Shown here: in pieces, positions 1 to 8,615 of the stretch | Layout: every line of letters begins with the position of its first letter | Position numbering within the stretch: position 1 is the stretch's first letter | Assembly (NCBI GenBank): GCA_016775335.1 | Contig: JAEUGJ010000033.1 | Coordinates: 1 to 64,000, forward strand | DNA length: 64,000 nt | From: Mogibacterium sp. | Lineage (GTDB): Bacteria > Bacillota > Clostridia > Peptostreptococcales > Anaerovoracaceae | Direction: 5' to 3' | Position numbers and translations under genes: made by a program | The notes under the pieces: generated by a model | Told to the model about the DNA's origin: nothing | Databases searched by the model: none | The model's input: the letters and a program-made list of their open reading frames with translations, nothing else

Positions 1-695
1 TTGATATTGTTAATTTCGGTGAGAATATCAGTATTATTCAAAAAAGAGTGACATTTGAAAGCATATCCGTTTTAGCTATATATGAAAAAGTCCTTGCTGT
101 ATTTAGAGACTTTTATCAATATGAAGTAATACAGGGTGCTGACAGAAAGAAGATAGAGAAAATACCTGCCGCAGCTTTCAGAGAAGCAATTGCAAATGCT
201 TTGATTCATAGGGTATGGGATGTTAATTCACACATCAGAGTTTCCATGTTTGACAATAGGATAGAAGTAGTATCTCCTGGTGGATTGCCCGCCGGAATAT
301 CAGCAGAAGAATACTTATCCGGGAAGATTTCTGTTTTAAGAAATAGAAATCTTGCAAACGTATTTTACAGACTGGGATTCGTAGAGATATTTGGAACAGG
401 AATTACACGGATAAAACAATTGTACGTAGAGAGTCTGATAAAACCAGATTTTGAAGTGTCGGAAAATACGATAAAAATTATACTTCCGGTATTTGAAAAG
501 AATGTTAATTTAACCGAAGATGAAAAAGTTATTTACAAATTTTTAAGCAAGACAATGTTGAAACCAATAAGTGAAATTGCACCATATGTCCCGTTTGGTA
601 AATCTAAAACAACACAGTTGCTGAAGGCGATGGGAGAAAAAGGCGTGATTGCAATTGAAGGAAAAGGCAGAGGAACAAAATATATAATTAAATGA
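1..695 (+). CDS. Partial HATPase_c_4-type ATP-binding regulator (5' end outside window)
   Basis: The reading frame is open from base 3, so the gene begins upstream of the window; the GTG at 48 is only an internal codon. About 230 C-terminal residues are visible. They contain the conserved block FREAIANALIHR, a PGG turn and a segment around RNRNLANVFYRLGFVE...GTGI. This is the GHKL-like ATP-binding half of the putative transcriptional regulators usually named AlbA_2/HATPase_c_4 proteins (formerly annotated RecG-like). The last ~60 residues read as a winged helix (ISEIAPYVPFGKSKTTQLLKAMGEKG). The family is thought to act as DNA-binding regulators, often in accessory DNA; the target is unknown. 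The gene is much more AT-rich than the genes from 1.6 kb onward, which suggests horizontal origin. Confidence 0.75.
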   Translation, partial: DIVNFGENISIIQKRVTFESISVLAIYEKVLAVFRDFYQYEVIQGADRKKIEKIPAAAFREAIANALIHRVWDVNSHIRVSMFDNRIEVVSPGGLPAGISAEEYLSGKISVLRNRNLANVFYRLGFVEIFGTGITRIKQLYVESLIKPDFEVSENTIKIILPVFEKNVNLTEDEKVIYKFLSKTMLKPISEIAPYVPFGKSKTTQLLKAMGEKGVIAIEGKGRGTKYIIK

Positions 696-736
696 GCGAG
701 GGTATGCAACAATGATAAAATAGTTGCATAAAAGCA

Positions 737-762
737 GGAATAAAAAAACGGAATAAAAAAAC
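737..762. repeat. Tandem 13-base direct repeat
   Basis: Two perfect adjacent copies of GGAATAAAAAAAC lie at 737-749 and 750-762, between the truncated regulator and the Crp/Fnr gene. They fall in the likely promoter region of the latter. They may be a replication-slippage product or paired regulator sites. Confidence 0.6.
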
Positions 763-823
763 ATTGGAATTATAGTATGATGATTACAACTTATTCGTTT
801 GATTTCCAACAGGGGGATTGATT

Positions 824-1516
824 TTGGAAAAGTACTTACCTACGCTAAGAAATAGTCCGTTTTTTAAAGGGCTTACGGATAACGAGATCTTATCCATATT
901 GCATTGTGTAAATGCAGCCGTTATTTCTAAAAAACGAGGTTCATATATTTTCAGAGCAGGAGATTCTACCGAGGTAATGGGACTTGTGGTGTCAGGCTGT
1001 GTCCTTGTTATTCAGGAAGACCTCTGGGGTCATCGAAATATTTTATCAAAATGCCATGCCGGTGATTTTTTTGGAGAACCGTATGCAGCAAGCCCGGGGG
1101 CGGTTTTGAATGTCAGCGTGATAGCTGATGAAGATTGTGAGATTCTTTTATTAAATATCCAGAGGCTTCTGGTTACTTGTCCCACTGCATGTGAGCATCA
1201 TCAGAAACTGATTCGCAATTTGGTCAGTGTCCTGGCAAATAAGATACTGATGTTGAATGATAAAATCACACATGTCGGAAAGCGAATGACAAGGGATAAA
1301 CTGTTATCATATCTGTCAGCAGAGTCCATCAGACATTCGTCATTATCTTTTGATATTCCTTTCAATCGGCAGCAGTTGGCAGACTACCTTTGTATCGATC
1401 GCGCAGCAATGTCTGCAGAGATATCAAAGTTACAAAAAGAAGGCTTTATAAAAACAAATCGAAATCATTTTGAATTGACTGTTTCCGACGATGCAGATTC
1501 AGAAATGAAAATGTGA
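824..1516 (+). CDS. Crp/Fnr family transcriptional regulator
   Basis: This 230-residue protein has a cyclic-nucleotide-binding-like beta-barrel in its first ~130 residues (FRAGDS...GLVVSGCVLV..., then GDFFGEPYA). A long dimerisation helix follows, then a C-terminal HTH_Crp domain (NRQQLADYLCIDRAAMSAEISKLQKEGFI). TTG at 824 is preferred over the in-frame TTG at 818, because the AGGGGG ribosome site at 811-816 is about 7 bases from 824 but only 1 base from 818. No FNR-type N-terminal cysteine cluster is seen, so it is probably not an Fe-S oxygen sensor. Its ligand is unknown. The gene is AT-rich like the one before it. The next gene starts 63 bases downstream. Confidence 0.85.
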   Translation: MEKYLPTLRNSPFFKGLTDNEILSILHCVNAAVISKKRGSYIFRAGDSTEVMGLVVSGCVLVIQEDLWGHRNILSKCHAGDFFGEPYAASPGAVLNVSVIADEDCEILLLNIQRLLVTCPTACEHHQKLIRNLVSVLANKILMLNDKITHVGKRMTRDKLLSYLSAESIRHSSLSFDIPFNRQQLADYLCIDRAAMSAEISKLQKEGFIKTNRNHFELTVSDDADSEMKM

Positions 1517-1579
1517 TACATGTTACGGAAAACATAGAATTACTTAGAAGACTATTATATGTGCAAAAGGAGGCAAACC

Positions 1580-2050
1580 ATGACCCCGATAAAAATACTA
1601 TTCATCTGCCACGGCAACATTTGCCGCAGTACAATGGCGCAGAGCGTGATGCAGTATCTGGTGGAGCGGCGGGGGCTTTCCCACTTATTTCAGATCGATT
1701 CCGCGGCCACCAGCCGGGAAGAAATCGGAAATCCGGTGCATCCGGGAACGGTGGGAAAACTTCAGAAGGAGAATATTCCGGTTATTCCGCATCGGGCGGT
1801 ACAGATGAAGATGTCGGACTATGAGAAATATGATTATCTAATCGGCATGGATTCCGCAAATCTGCGAAATATGAAGTGCATTGCCGGCAACGATCCGGAG
1901 AAAAAAATGTTTCTTTTATTGGAGTTTGCCGATGAGAAGGGCGATATTGCCGATCCGTGGTATACCGGAAATTTTGAGGATACGTATCGGGATGTGCGAC
2001 GGGGGTGCGAAGGACTCTTGTCTTATCTCTTGAAGGAAGAGGAGGTTTGA
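1580..2050 (+). CDS. Low-molecular-weight protein-tyrosine phosphatase
   Basis: The 156-residue protein carries the signature P-loop CHGNICRS, with nucleophile Cys10 and phosphate-binding Arg16, and the general-acid loop DPWYTG with Asp at about 125. It dephosphorylates phosphotyrosine (or small aryl phosphates) in the cytoplasm. The ATG at 1580 follows AGGAGG at 1568-1573. An in-frame ATG at 1559 lies upstream of that site and would add seven non-family residues, so it was not used. GC content rises at this gene compared with the preceding two. The next gene starts one base after the stop, so the two are probably co-transcribed. Confidence 0.92.
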   Translation: MTPIKILFICHGNICRSTMAQSVMQYLVERRGLSHLFQIDSAATSREEIGNPVHPGTVGKLQKENIPVIPHRAVQMKMSDYEKYDYLIGMDSANLRNMKCIAGNDPEKKMFLLLEFADEKGDIADPWYTGNFEDTYRDVRRGCEGLLSYLLKEEEV

Positions 2051-2051
2051 A

Positions 2052-2432
2052 ATGAGTTGCATGACTATTGAACTGAAGCGAGAGGCGGCCACCGGGTTGG
2101 AAGAAATCGGGAAGAAGATACAGGAAGACTTTTCCGGTGATTTCGTGTCCTCCGAATTGGCGGTTCGAAAGATTACGGAGGTCGCAGATGTTCGGGTACT
2201 GCTGATGGTTTTTGAAAAGTATTATTGGCGGAACGGCAGCATGGCGGTAACCGTTGTTCAGATTACGGACTCCGGGGGTGAACAACGTGCGGTGGTTGCC
2301 GGAACCGGTGGCGGTGAAGGAATCCTGAATATTAGTTTTGGCGCCAATCGAGACTATGCGGAACGAATTTCCGAGGCACTGATGCGGATGGGATTTCAGG
2401 TCACCGGCAAAGGAGACAGTTCCGTGTACTAG
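2052..2432 (+). CDS. Small conserved protein of unknown function (DUF6054-like)
   Basis: This is a 126-residue soluble protein with no signal peptide or membrane segment. GGAGG at 2041-2045 sits 6 bases before the ATG. The central part (YWRNGSMAVTVVQITD, then AGTGGGEGILNISFGANRDYAE) resembles small Bacillota proteins I associate with DUF6054, but this is from memory and not certain. It follows the phosphatase with a 1-base gap, which suggests one transcript ending at the terminator near 2526. No function can be assigned. Confidence 0.6.
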   Translation: MSCMTIELKREAATGLEEIGKKIQEDFSGDFVSSELAVRKITEVADVRVLLMVFEKYYWRNGSMAVTVVQITDSGGEQRAVVAGTGGGEGILNISFGANRDYAERISEALMRMGFQVTGKGDSSVY

Positions 2433-2525
2433 GAGCAAAAGATAAGGGAGAAGCGCACCGTAATTGCCATCTCTCACCGCACATCCGGAGAGATGGGCCG
2501 AGAAATTAAAATACAGTAAGCGAGA

Positions 2526-2549
2526 AGAGTGCCGCGTGCACTCTTTTTC
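2526..2549 (+). terminator. Intrinsic terminator
   Basis: A perfect 7-bp stem AGAGTGC/GCACTCT with a 5-base loop (CGCGT) is followed by TTTT-C-TTT. It ends the phosphatase/DUF transcript and insulates the surface-protein promoter downstream. Confidence 0.75.
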
Positions 2550-2588
2550 TTTACCGAATTTACAGAGATTAGCCACATCTTACACAAA

Positions 2589-2643
2589 TTAGTTGACCCT
2601 AACTAAATAGCGTGTTATCCTTTAGTTAGCCGAGGCTAACGAC
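2589..2643 (+). promoter_or_regulatory. Promoter with two DtxR/IdeR-like operator palindromes
   Basis: A -35 TTGACC (2593-2598) and -10 TATCCT (2616-2621) are separated by exactly 17 bases. Palindrome 1, TTAGTT-N6-AACTAA (2589-2606), covers the -35. Palindrome 2, GTTAGCC-GA-GGCTAAC (2625-2640, extended 2622-2643), lies just after the -10. Both resemble the iron-dependent repressor box TTAGGTTAGCCTAACCTAA of the DtxR/IdeR/SirR family. The placement would block RNA polymerase when metal is plentiful. Promoter spacing and palindromes are seen directly; the regulator identity is inferred. Confidence 0.6.
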
Positions 2644-2713
2644 TACCGCATCATCTCATCGCCTCGGTGAACGTTATCATCATGAAAATTATTTTTACAG
2701 GGAGGAAGGTATA

Positions 2714-5500
2714 TTGAGAAAAAAGAGGGATCAATTGACCGCATTCTTGCTGTCGGCGCTGCTGCTGTTTACGGGAAGTGCGGTTGGGACGACGTCCGTA
2801 TGGGCGGAGGAGAAGGCACCGCCGTCAAGCATTGCCCGGTGCGAACAAGCCGGCATCAGCAAAGGATTTGCCATTACGTTCAGTGCAGACGATGAAAGTT
2901 GGTTCAACGCCATTTCGTCCGTAAAGGTTTCCGGTAAGGAGTACAAGAAGGTCACAAGTTCCTGGGATTTCGACGATCGGGGAGAGACGTTCCGAGTGCT
3001 GCCTACCGACAAGCAGGTTCTGATTGGAGAAGCCTTTTCCGATACCACGGTGACTTGCGTTATTTCGGCCACCGGCTACAGCGACCTGAAGCTGACGCTG
3101 AACAAATCCAAGCACACCGCATCGATTGCAGCCGATGAGGCGGAGAAGACCTACAAGGTTACTGTAAAGGCAGCGGAAAACGGCACGGTGAGCGTGGACA
3201 AGACTGCGGCAAAAGAAGGAGAAACGGTGACCGTTACCGCGAATCCGGCGGAAGGATACGTGCTGAAGTCCCTTTCCGCGGCGGACAGCAAAGGAAAGGC
3301 GATTACCGTCACCAATTCGACGTTCCAAATGCCGGCATCCGATGTGACGGTAAGTGCATCTTTTGAAAAGGAGCCGGAGGAGGGCGAAAAGGAAATCAAT
3401 CCGAAGGACATTTCCGTGAAGGTGGATTCCTTCAACGGCTTGTGGCAGTTTTCGTTCGGGGATTCGAAATATCCGGATGCCATTACGAAGGTATCCGTGA
3501 ATGGAACGGACTGGGAAGCCTACAGCTTTACGCCGTCCACGGGCGGAAAGTACCGCGTTCGGGATGGCGCACTGGAATTCGCGCAGAAGAGCTACGGTCA
3601 GACCCCGGCTCTGAAGAGTGGCGATGTGATTTCCATCACAGCGAAGGGGTACAAGACGTTGACATTTAAGGTGTCCATCGACAATGGCAAGCTCACCGTT
3701 TCCCAGGGAACCAAGCCGGGGGATGATATGCAGCTGCATGTTCGGCTGGTGGGCAGTTTCGAATCCGCTTTGGTGAACCAGAAGGGATACGACGCCATCA
3801 GCGGTGCGTCCACCAACGTCACCCAGAACAAGAACAGCGACGCCAGCGTCGAAGTGGCATTGGTAAAAGCAGGTACGGATCCGACGGACAGCGACTGGAA
3901 GCTCCTGAGTGAGAGCGACATCCGCGTAGAATCCAAAGGGTCTTCCGTCAATATCGTAAACCACGGCGATTCCACAAAGAGAAATGATTCCGGAATGGCC
4001 GGCGTCTATTCCGTCCACGACGGCTCCGTTACACTGGCCGGTACGCCTGCAAAGGCCGGAACCTACGATATCAGCGTAACTATTACAGATGAGCTGGGGC
4101 GGAAGGCAACCAGCAATGCACTTCCGTTCCGCATCTTCAGCGGAGAGGAGATGCTGGAAAATCAGCTGGTACTTGCCAACTGCACCAAAACCGCCGACGG
4201 AAAGTACATGTATGACATGGAGCCGTGGGCTATCAAGAATTTCACTCTGGATCCGAACAATGAAACCGTTGTGGTTCCGGAAGATTTGAAAGCGTGGTAC
4301 GGATCCCACACCAGCGGTACTTACGGAGAGCTGGGCTATGCCGTGCCGGAAGGCACCATGCAGACCCAGACGTTGGTTCTGCCGAAAGGCTGCAACCTGA
4401 CGCTGGTGAACATGGACATCCTGAGCAGCGTTAAAATCCTGGTACAGGACGGCGCTAAGCTGACACTGCGGGATTCCGTGGTGCAAGGTGCGGTAGAAGT
4501 GGAAAACGGCGGAACCTTCTCCATGAATTACAACGATTACGGCGGCGGAGAGTTCCTGAACGGCGCATCCATCAACGGAAAGCTGATTCTGAAGGATGGA
4601 TCAACGCTGGAAAATGCTAAAATTTATTCCAACACCAACAACATCGCCAACGGCTCGGAAGCCCGTCACAACACGGATTCGGTGGTTGTGGTGAACGGTA
4701 ACGTGACGCTGAAAGGAAAGGTGTTCCTGCGCGGCGATGAAGCGCCGACCGGCACGGACCCGGAGACGGGAAAAAGTTACACCGGTCAGGCCGGCATGCA
4801 GGTGAACGGAACGCTGAACCTGGATAAGGATGCCGTGCTTGCGGTCTACGGCGGCGGAAAGGATGCCACCACTTCCAACGGCGGTTCGGCCATCATTTTG
4901 AACGGCGGCACGATTACCGGCGAAGGTAAGCTGATTGCCGTTGGCGGAGACGGACACTTCGGTGAAGGCGGAAATGCGGTGAGCGGAAACGGCACGATTT
5001 CCGTGACGGATGCGTATCTGGAAGGCGGCGCTTCGATTTCCAAATCCGGCACTCCGGGAAAGGCCTTGGGCGACGGGGTCAAGCTGGCAGGTACCACGAA
5101 CCGGAATCTGATTGACGGTTCCACCGGTGGCGGAATTGACTACGACAACGACACCTATTGGAGAGATATTCTCAGCGTGCCGAACCTGGATCTCTATCCG
5201 GTGGAAAAGAATGCACCGGGCGGCGATAACAATGAAACGGAAAAGCCGGGAAGCGGGGAGCAACCTGCGCCTTCGGATAAGCCATCCACCGGCGGTTCCA
5301 CCACAACGAAGCCGCAGAATCCGGTAGACAACGGTTCTTCCGGTACCGGCAACCACAAAAACAAGAATAAGAACAGCAAGCAGTCCAACGTGGAGACGGG
5401 GGATGAATCCCACACCATTCTGTGGGCGACCGTCATGCTGGCTGCACTGGCAGGAGTGGGTATCATCACACTGCGCCGCAGACAGAAAAAGCAGAACTAG
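2714..5500 (+). CDS. Cell-wall-anchored surface protein with hemoglobin-interacting-type domains
   Basis: The 928-residue exported protein starts at TTG 2714, with GGAGGAAGG just upstream. Residues 1-31 are a signal peptide ending near VWA-EE. Two regions, about 35-135 and 228-332, match the hemoglobin-interacting (DUF1533, Shr-HID-like) pattern: a D-x-W-x-x-A-I/ITKVSVNG strand, then an ATGY or AKGY turn. Between them (142-218) is a divergent InlB B-repeat (TVKAAENGTVSV...GYVLKS). An Ig-like part and a glycine-rich, beta-helix-like stretch (about 485-790) follow. After a Pro/Ser/Gly linker comes a sortase signal NVETGD, a hydrophobic helix and an RRRQKK tail. Its likely role is binding host hemoprotein at the cell surface; the iron-repressor-like operators at 2589-2643 agree with this. 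No heme-transport partner is nearby. Confidence 0.75.
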   Translation: MRKKRDQLTAFLLSALLLFTGSAVGTTSVWAEEKAPPSSIARCEQAGISKGFAITFSADDESWFNAISSVKVSGKEYKKVTSSWDFDDRGETFRVLPTDKQVLIGEAFSDTTVTCVISATGYSDLKLTLNKSKHTASIAADEAEKTYKVTVKAAENGTVSVDKTAAKEGETVTVTANPAEGYVLKSLSAADSKGKAITVTNSTFQMPASDVTVSASFEKEPEEGEKEINPKDISVKVDSFNGLWQFSFGDSKYPDAITKVSVNGTDWEAYSFTPSTGGKYRVRDGALEFAQKSYGQTPALKSGDVISITAKGYKTLTFKVSIDNGKLTVSQGTKPGDDMQLHVRLVGSFESALVNQKGYDAISGASTNVTQNKNSDASVEVALVKAGTDPTDSDWKLLSESDIRVESKGSSVNIVNHGDSTKRNDSGMAGVYSVHDGSVTLAGTPAKAGTYDISVTITDELGRKATSNALPFRIFSGEEMLENQLVLANCTKTADGKYMYDMEPWAIKNFTLDPNNETVVVPEDLKAWYGSHTSGTYGELGYAVPEGTMQTQTLVLPKGCNLTLVNMDILSSVKILVQDGAKLTLRDSVVQGAVEVENGGTFSMNYNDYGGGEFLNGASINGKLILKDGSTLENAKIYSNTNNIANGSEARHNTDSVVVVNGNVTLKGKVFLRGDEAPTGTDPETGKSYTGQAGMQVNGTLNLDKDAVLAVYGGGKDATTSNGGSAIILNGGTITGEGKLIAVGGDGHFGEGGNAVSGNGTISVTDAYLEGGASISKSGTPGKALGDGVKLAGTTNRNLIDGSTGGGIDYDNDTYWRDILSVPNLDLYPVEKNAPGGDNNETEKPGSGEQPAPSDKPSTGGSTTTKPQNPVDNGSSGTGNHKNKNKNSKQSNVETGDESHTILWATVMLAALAGVGIITLRRRQKKQN

Positions 5501-5564
5501 GGAATAGGAGATTCTCTCTAATTTGCAAGAGCGTTACAAACTCTTATATGCCTGGAATAAATGA

Positions 5565-5605
5565 AGCGGCGGCCATCGCACTGAGACGATGGCCGCCGCT
5601 TTTTT
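5565..5605 (+). terminator. Strong intrinsic terminator after the surface protein
   Basis: A perfect 14-bp stem begins AGCGGCGGCCATCG at 5565 and returns at 5587-5600. It has an 8-base loop and six T residues. It separates the plus-strand surface gene from the convergent pdxT. Confidence 0.9.
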
Positions 5606-5633
5606 CATAAGCAGAACTTGGAAAACACGTTCG

Positions 5634-6197
5634 CTATTGAATCATCTTTAAGAAATATTCGTGAATCCGAGTATCCTCTGTCATTTCCGGATGGAAGGAC
5701 AGCCCCAGCTGGTTTCCGTACCGAACAGCAACGATGTGATTGTCCATGGTGGCCAGAACTTCTACATCGGAATCGTCCACGGATTCAATGTACGGCGCCC
5801 GGATGAATACCATCGGGAATTCGCCGATGCCTTTCACCGGCTGATCCGTGATGAAGCTGCCCAGCTGTCTTCCGTATGCGTTTCGCCGAACCGTAACGGG
5901 AAGGGTGGCCAGATGGGTTACCGGATCGTTGTAAAGGGTCTGCGCCAGAAGAATCATTCCCGCGCAGGTGGCCAGTACCGGAAGTCCGTCCCTGATACGA
6001 ATCTGAATTTCCTCGAACATATCCAGCTTGTGGAGCAGCTTTCCCTGAACCGTACTTTCACCGCCCGGAAGGACGATTCCCTGAATGCCTTCCAGATCGG
6101 ATTTCTGCCGAATCTCCACGCATTCTGCGCCCAGAGATTCTAGCATTTTGCGGTGTTCGATGAAAGCACCCTGTACTGCAAGTACACCGATTTTCAT
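5634..6197 (-). CDS. pdxT: Pyridoxal 5'-phosphate synthase glutaminase subunit PdxT
   Basis: This 187-residue class I glutamine amidotransferase hydrolyses glutamine and channels ammonia to PdxS in the 24-subunit PLP synthase. The N-terminus MKIGVLAVQGAF, the PGGESTVQGKLL block, nucleophile Cys78 in LATCAGM, and the His169/Glu171 pair in FHPEMTED form the expected triad. The ATG at 6197 matches the family N-terminus; an ATG 30 codons upstream lies inside pdxS and was rejected. The start is separated from the pdxS stop by one base, with GAGAGG inside the end of pdxS as ribosome site, so translation is probably coupled. Confidence 0.97.
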   Translation of the reverse strand: MKIGVLAVQGAFIEHRKMLESLGAECVEIRQKSDLEGIQGIVLPGGESTVQGKLLHKLDMFEEIQIRIRDGLPVLATCAGMILLAQTLYNDPVTHLATLPVTVRRNAYGRQLGSFITDQPVKGIGEFPMVFIRAPYIESVDDSDVEVLATMDNHIVAVRYGNQLGLSFHPEMTEDTRIHEYFLKMIQ

Positions 6198-6198
6198 C

Positions 6199-7074
6199 CT
6201 ATTTACCTCTCTCTTCCATGATGATGGCAATTTCGCTCGGGTTGATGCCCACCATCGCTTCGCCCAAATCCTCGGAAAGCTCTGCAATCAGCTTCGCGTC
6301 GGTGTAGTTGGTCACCGCCTGAACGATGGCGGAAGCTCTTTTTGCCGGGTTGCCGGACTTGAAGATACCGGAACCAACGAATACGCCTTCCGCACCCAGC
6401 TGCATCATCAGGGCTGCGTCTGCCGGAGTAGCCACACCGCCGGCGGCAAAATTTACCACCGGAAGCTTGCCGTTATCGTGTACGTACTTCACCAGCTCAT
6501 AAGGAACCTGGAGCTGTTTTGCTTCTTCGAAAAGCTCATCTTCCCGCATGGAAACCACTTTGCGGATTTCGGCATTCATTTTTCTCATATGACGAACAGC
6601 CTGAACCACGTCGCCGGTTCCCGGTTCACCCTTGGTACGAATCATGGAAGCACCCTCGTTGATTCTTCTCAGGGCCTCGCCCAGATCTCTTGCGCCGCAT
6701 ACGAACGGAACTTTGAAATCTCTCTTGTTGATGTGGTAAATATCATCGGCAGGGGACAGCACTTCCGACTCATCGATGTAGTCGATTTCGATGGCTTCCA
6801 GGAGCTGCGCCTCTACAAAATGACCGATTCTGCACTTCGCCATAACCGGAATGCTGACCGCTTCCTGAATGCCCTTGATCATCTTCGGATCGCTCATTCT
6901 GGACACGCCGCCGGCTGCACGGATATCCGCCGGAATTCTCTCCAGCGCCATTACCGCACACGCACCCGCTTCTTCCGCAATCTTTGCCTGCTCCGGTGTT
7001 GTAACGTCCATGATGACTCCGCCCTTCAGCATCTGAGCCAAACCTTTGTTCAGTTCATACTGTTTATTATCCAT
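6199..7074 (-). CDS. pdxS: Pyridoxal 5'-phosphate synthase lyase subunit PdxS
   Basis: The 291-residue beta/alpha-barrel enzyme condenses ribose 5-phosphate, glyceraldehyde 3-phosphate and ammonia to PLP (DXP-independent vitamin B6 route). Conserved blocks are MDVTTPEQAKIAEEAGACAVMALERIPADIR, Lys80 in MAKCRIGHF (Schiff-base lysine), IRTKGEPGTGDV with the second lysine, and the phosphate-site block VNFAAGGVATPADAALMMQLG. A GGAGGT ribosome site precedes the ATG. The gene is the first of pdxS-pdxT and is divergent from pdxR. Confidence 0.98.
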   Translation of the reverse strand: MDNKQYELNKGLAQMLKGGVIMDVTTPEQAKIAEEAGACAVMALERIPADIRAAGGVSRMSDPKMIKGIQEAVSIPVMAKCRIGHFVEAQLLEAIEIDYIDESEVLSPADDIYHINKRDFKVPFVCGARDLGEALRRINEGASMIRTKGEPGTGDVVQAVRHMRKMNAEIRKVVSMREDELFEEAKQLQVPYELVKYVHDNGKLPVVNFAAGGVATPADAALMMQLGAEGVFVGSGIFKSGNPAKRASAIVQAVTNYTDAKLIAELSEDLGEAMVGINPSEIAIIMEERGK

Positions 7075-7097
7075 TGTTGAATGTACCTCCTTGAATT

Positions 7098-7133
7098 TAA
7101 CTGGTTATAATAGTACAATCAAACTGGTAATAA
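7098..7133. promoter_or_regulatory. pdxS/pdxR intergenic region with AACTGGT direct repeats
   Basis: The divergent pdxS-pdxR interval is AT-rich. Two direct copies of AACTGGT (7099-7105 and 7122-7128) are each followed by an A/T-rich tail (TATAAT, AATAA) and start 23 bases apart, about two helical turns. MocR regulators such as PdxR are known to bind paired direct repeats in this interval, so these are good candidate sites. A TATAAT lies at 7106-7111, but no convincing -35 was found for either direction. Confidence 0.4.
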
Positions 7134-7182
7134 ATAAATAATCAAAACATTTATATTTTTCATTCCAGATAGGGGAGGAGCC

Positions 7183-8592
7183 ATGCTGACCTACGTCTTT
7201 GAGCATAACGGAAAACCGCTGTACGAACAGGTGTACGACAACATAAAGAAGGACATTGTGGCCGGAAGACTGCGCCCTGGGGAGAAGCTCCCGTCGAAGC
7301 GTTCTTTTGCCGGAAATAACGGGATTAGTACCATAACGATTCAGAATGCATATGACCAGCTGATTGGCGAGGGATACATTTACTCCATCCCGAAGAAGGG
7401 CTATTACGTGTCCGACATCCTGGAGATGAACCGCATTCCCCGGGAGAGCCGGATTTCCTACGATATCGAGATTCCCAAAGACCGGGAGTCCTACGATGTG
7501 GACCTGTCCAGCAACGCGGTGAATCCCGACACCTTTCCTTTTTCGGTATGGGCCAGGATGTCCCGGGAGACCATTTCTTCCCAAAAAAAAGAATTGATGG
7601 AGGTTTCGCCTACCGGGGGGATCCGGGCATTGCGTACGGCCATCGCCGACTATCTCCGCTCCTTCCGGGGGATGCTGGTGGATCCGAATCAGATTGTCAT
7701 CGGTGCCGGAACGGAGTACCTGTACAGCCTGCTGATCCAGCTGATCGGCAGCGACCGGGAGTACTGCATCGAGAACCCGGGATACAAAATTCTGGCGAAC
7801 ATCTACCGGCAGCACCGCATCGACTGCAAATATATTCCAATGGATGAGCATGGGATTCGGATACCGGAACTGCACCAATCCGGGGCGGACATCGTTCATA
7901 TCAGTCCGAACCATCATTTTCCCAGCGGCATCACCATGCCGGCCAGCCGGCGGTACGAAGTGCTGGCCTGGGCCAATGAAAAACCGGGGCGGTACATCAT
8001 CGAGGACGATTATGACAGCGAATTCCGTCCCAACGGAAAACCGCTGCCCACGCTGTTCAGCATTGATGCCTGCGAGCGGGTCATCTACATGAACACGTTT
8101 TCCAAGTCCCTGACGCCTACCATCCGAATCAGTTACATGATTCTTCCGGTGCATCTGGCCAACCAATTCTACAGTCAGCTGTCCTTCTACGCCTGTACGG
8201 TATCGACCTTTGAGCAGTACACGCTGGCGGCGTTTATCCGAAACGGGTACTTCGAGAAGCACATCAACCGGATGCGGTTGTACTACAGCCGGCAGCGGAA
8301 GAGGCTGATTGAGTCCATCGAGAAAAGCCCGATTCGGGAGCACTGCCGGATCATCGAGAACCAGTCCGGACTCCATTTTCGGATTCGGCTGGATACGGAG
8401 CTTTCCGATGAGGAGGTCCGCCGGGCACTGGCAGAGAAGGGGATTAAAATCCAGGCCATCTCGGAATATTATCTCACGGATGAAAAGCCGGACGCCCATG
8501 ATTTTATCATCAACTATTCCGACGTGGACGTGAAGGCCATGCCGGCGGTGTGGGAGACGATGAACCTGATTTTGGGCGGCGAGAATAAATAG
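7183..8592 (+). CDS. pdxR: PdxR-type MocR/GntR regulator with aminotransferase fold
   Basis: The 469-residue protein has an N-terminal GntR winged helix (YEQVYDNIKKDIVAGRLRPGEKLPSKRSFAGNNGISTITIQNAYDQL) and a large fold-type I aminotransferase domain. The PLP-lysine region is YMNTFSKSLTPTIRISYMILP, with EDDYDSEFR just before it. Such MocR proteins bind PLP and control B6 synthesis. The divergent position against pdxST makes a PdxR role very likely: activation when PLP is low. The AGGGGAGGAG site sits 3 bases before the ATG. uvrB follows 23 bases after the stop with its own ribosome site. Confidence 0.88.
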   Translation: MLTYVFEHNGKPLYEQVYDNIKKDIVAGRLRPGEKLPSKRSFAGNNGISTITIQNAYDQLIGEGYIYSIPKKGYYVSDILEMNRIPRESRISYDIEIPKDRESYDVDLSSNAVNPDTFPFSVWARMSRETISSQKKELMEVSPTGGIRALRTAIADYLRSFRGMLVDPNQIVIGAGTEYLYSLLIQLIGSDREYCIENPGYKILANIYRQHRIDCKYIPMDEHGIRIPELHQSGADIVHISPNHHFPSGITMPASRRYEVLAWANEKPGRYIIEDDYDSEFRPNGKPLPTLFSIDACERVIYMNTFSKSLTPTIRISYMILPVHLANQFYSQLSFYACTVSTFEQYTLAAFIRNGYFEKHINRMRLYYSRQRKRLIESIEKSPIREHCRIIENQSGLHFRIRLDTELSDEEVRRALAEKGIKIQAISEYYLTDEKPDAHDFIINYSDVDVKAMPAVWETMNLILGGENK

Positions 8593-8615
8593 AGAAAAAA
8601 GATTGGAGGAATATT

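Noticed and set aside
1513..1824. Open frame overlapping the Crp/Fnr stop and the phosphatase
   Set aside because: The phosphatase frame has a clear catalytic motif and ribosome site; the overlapping frame has neither.
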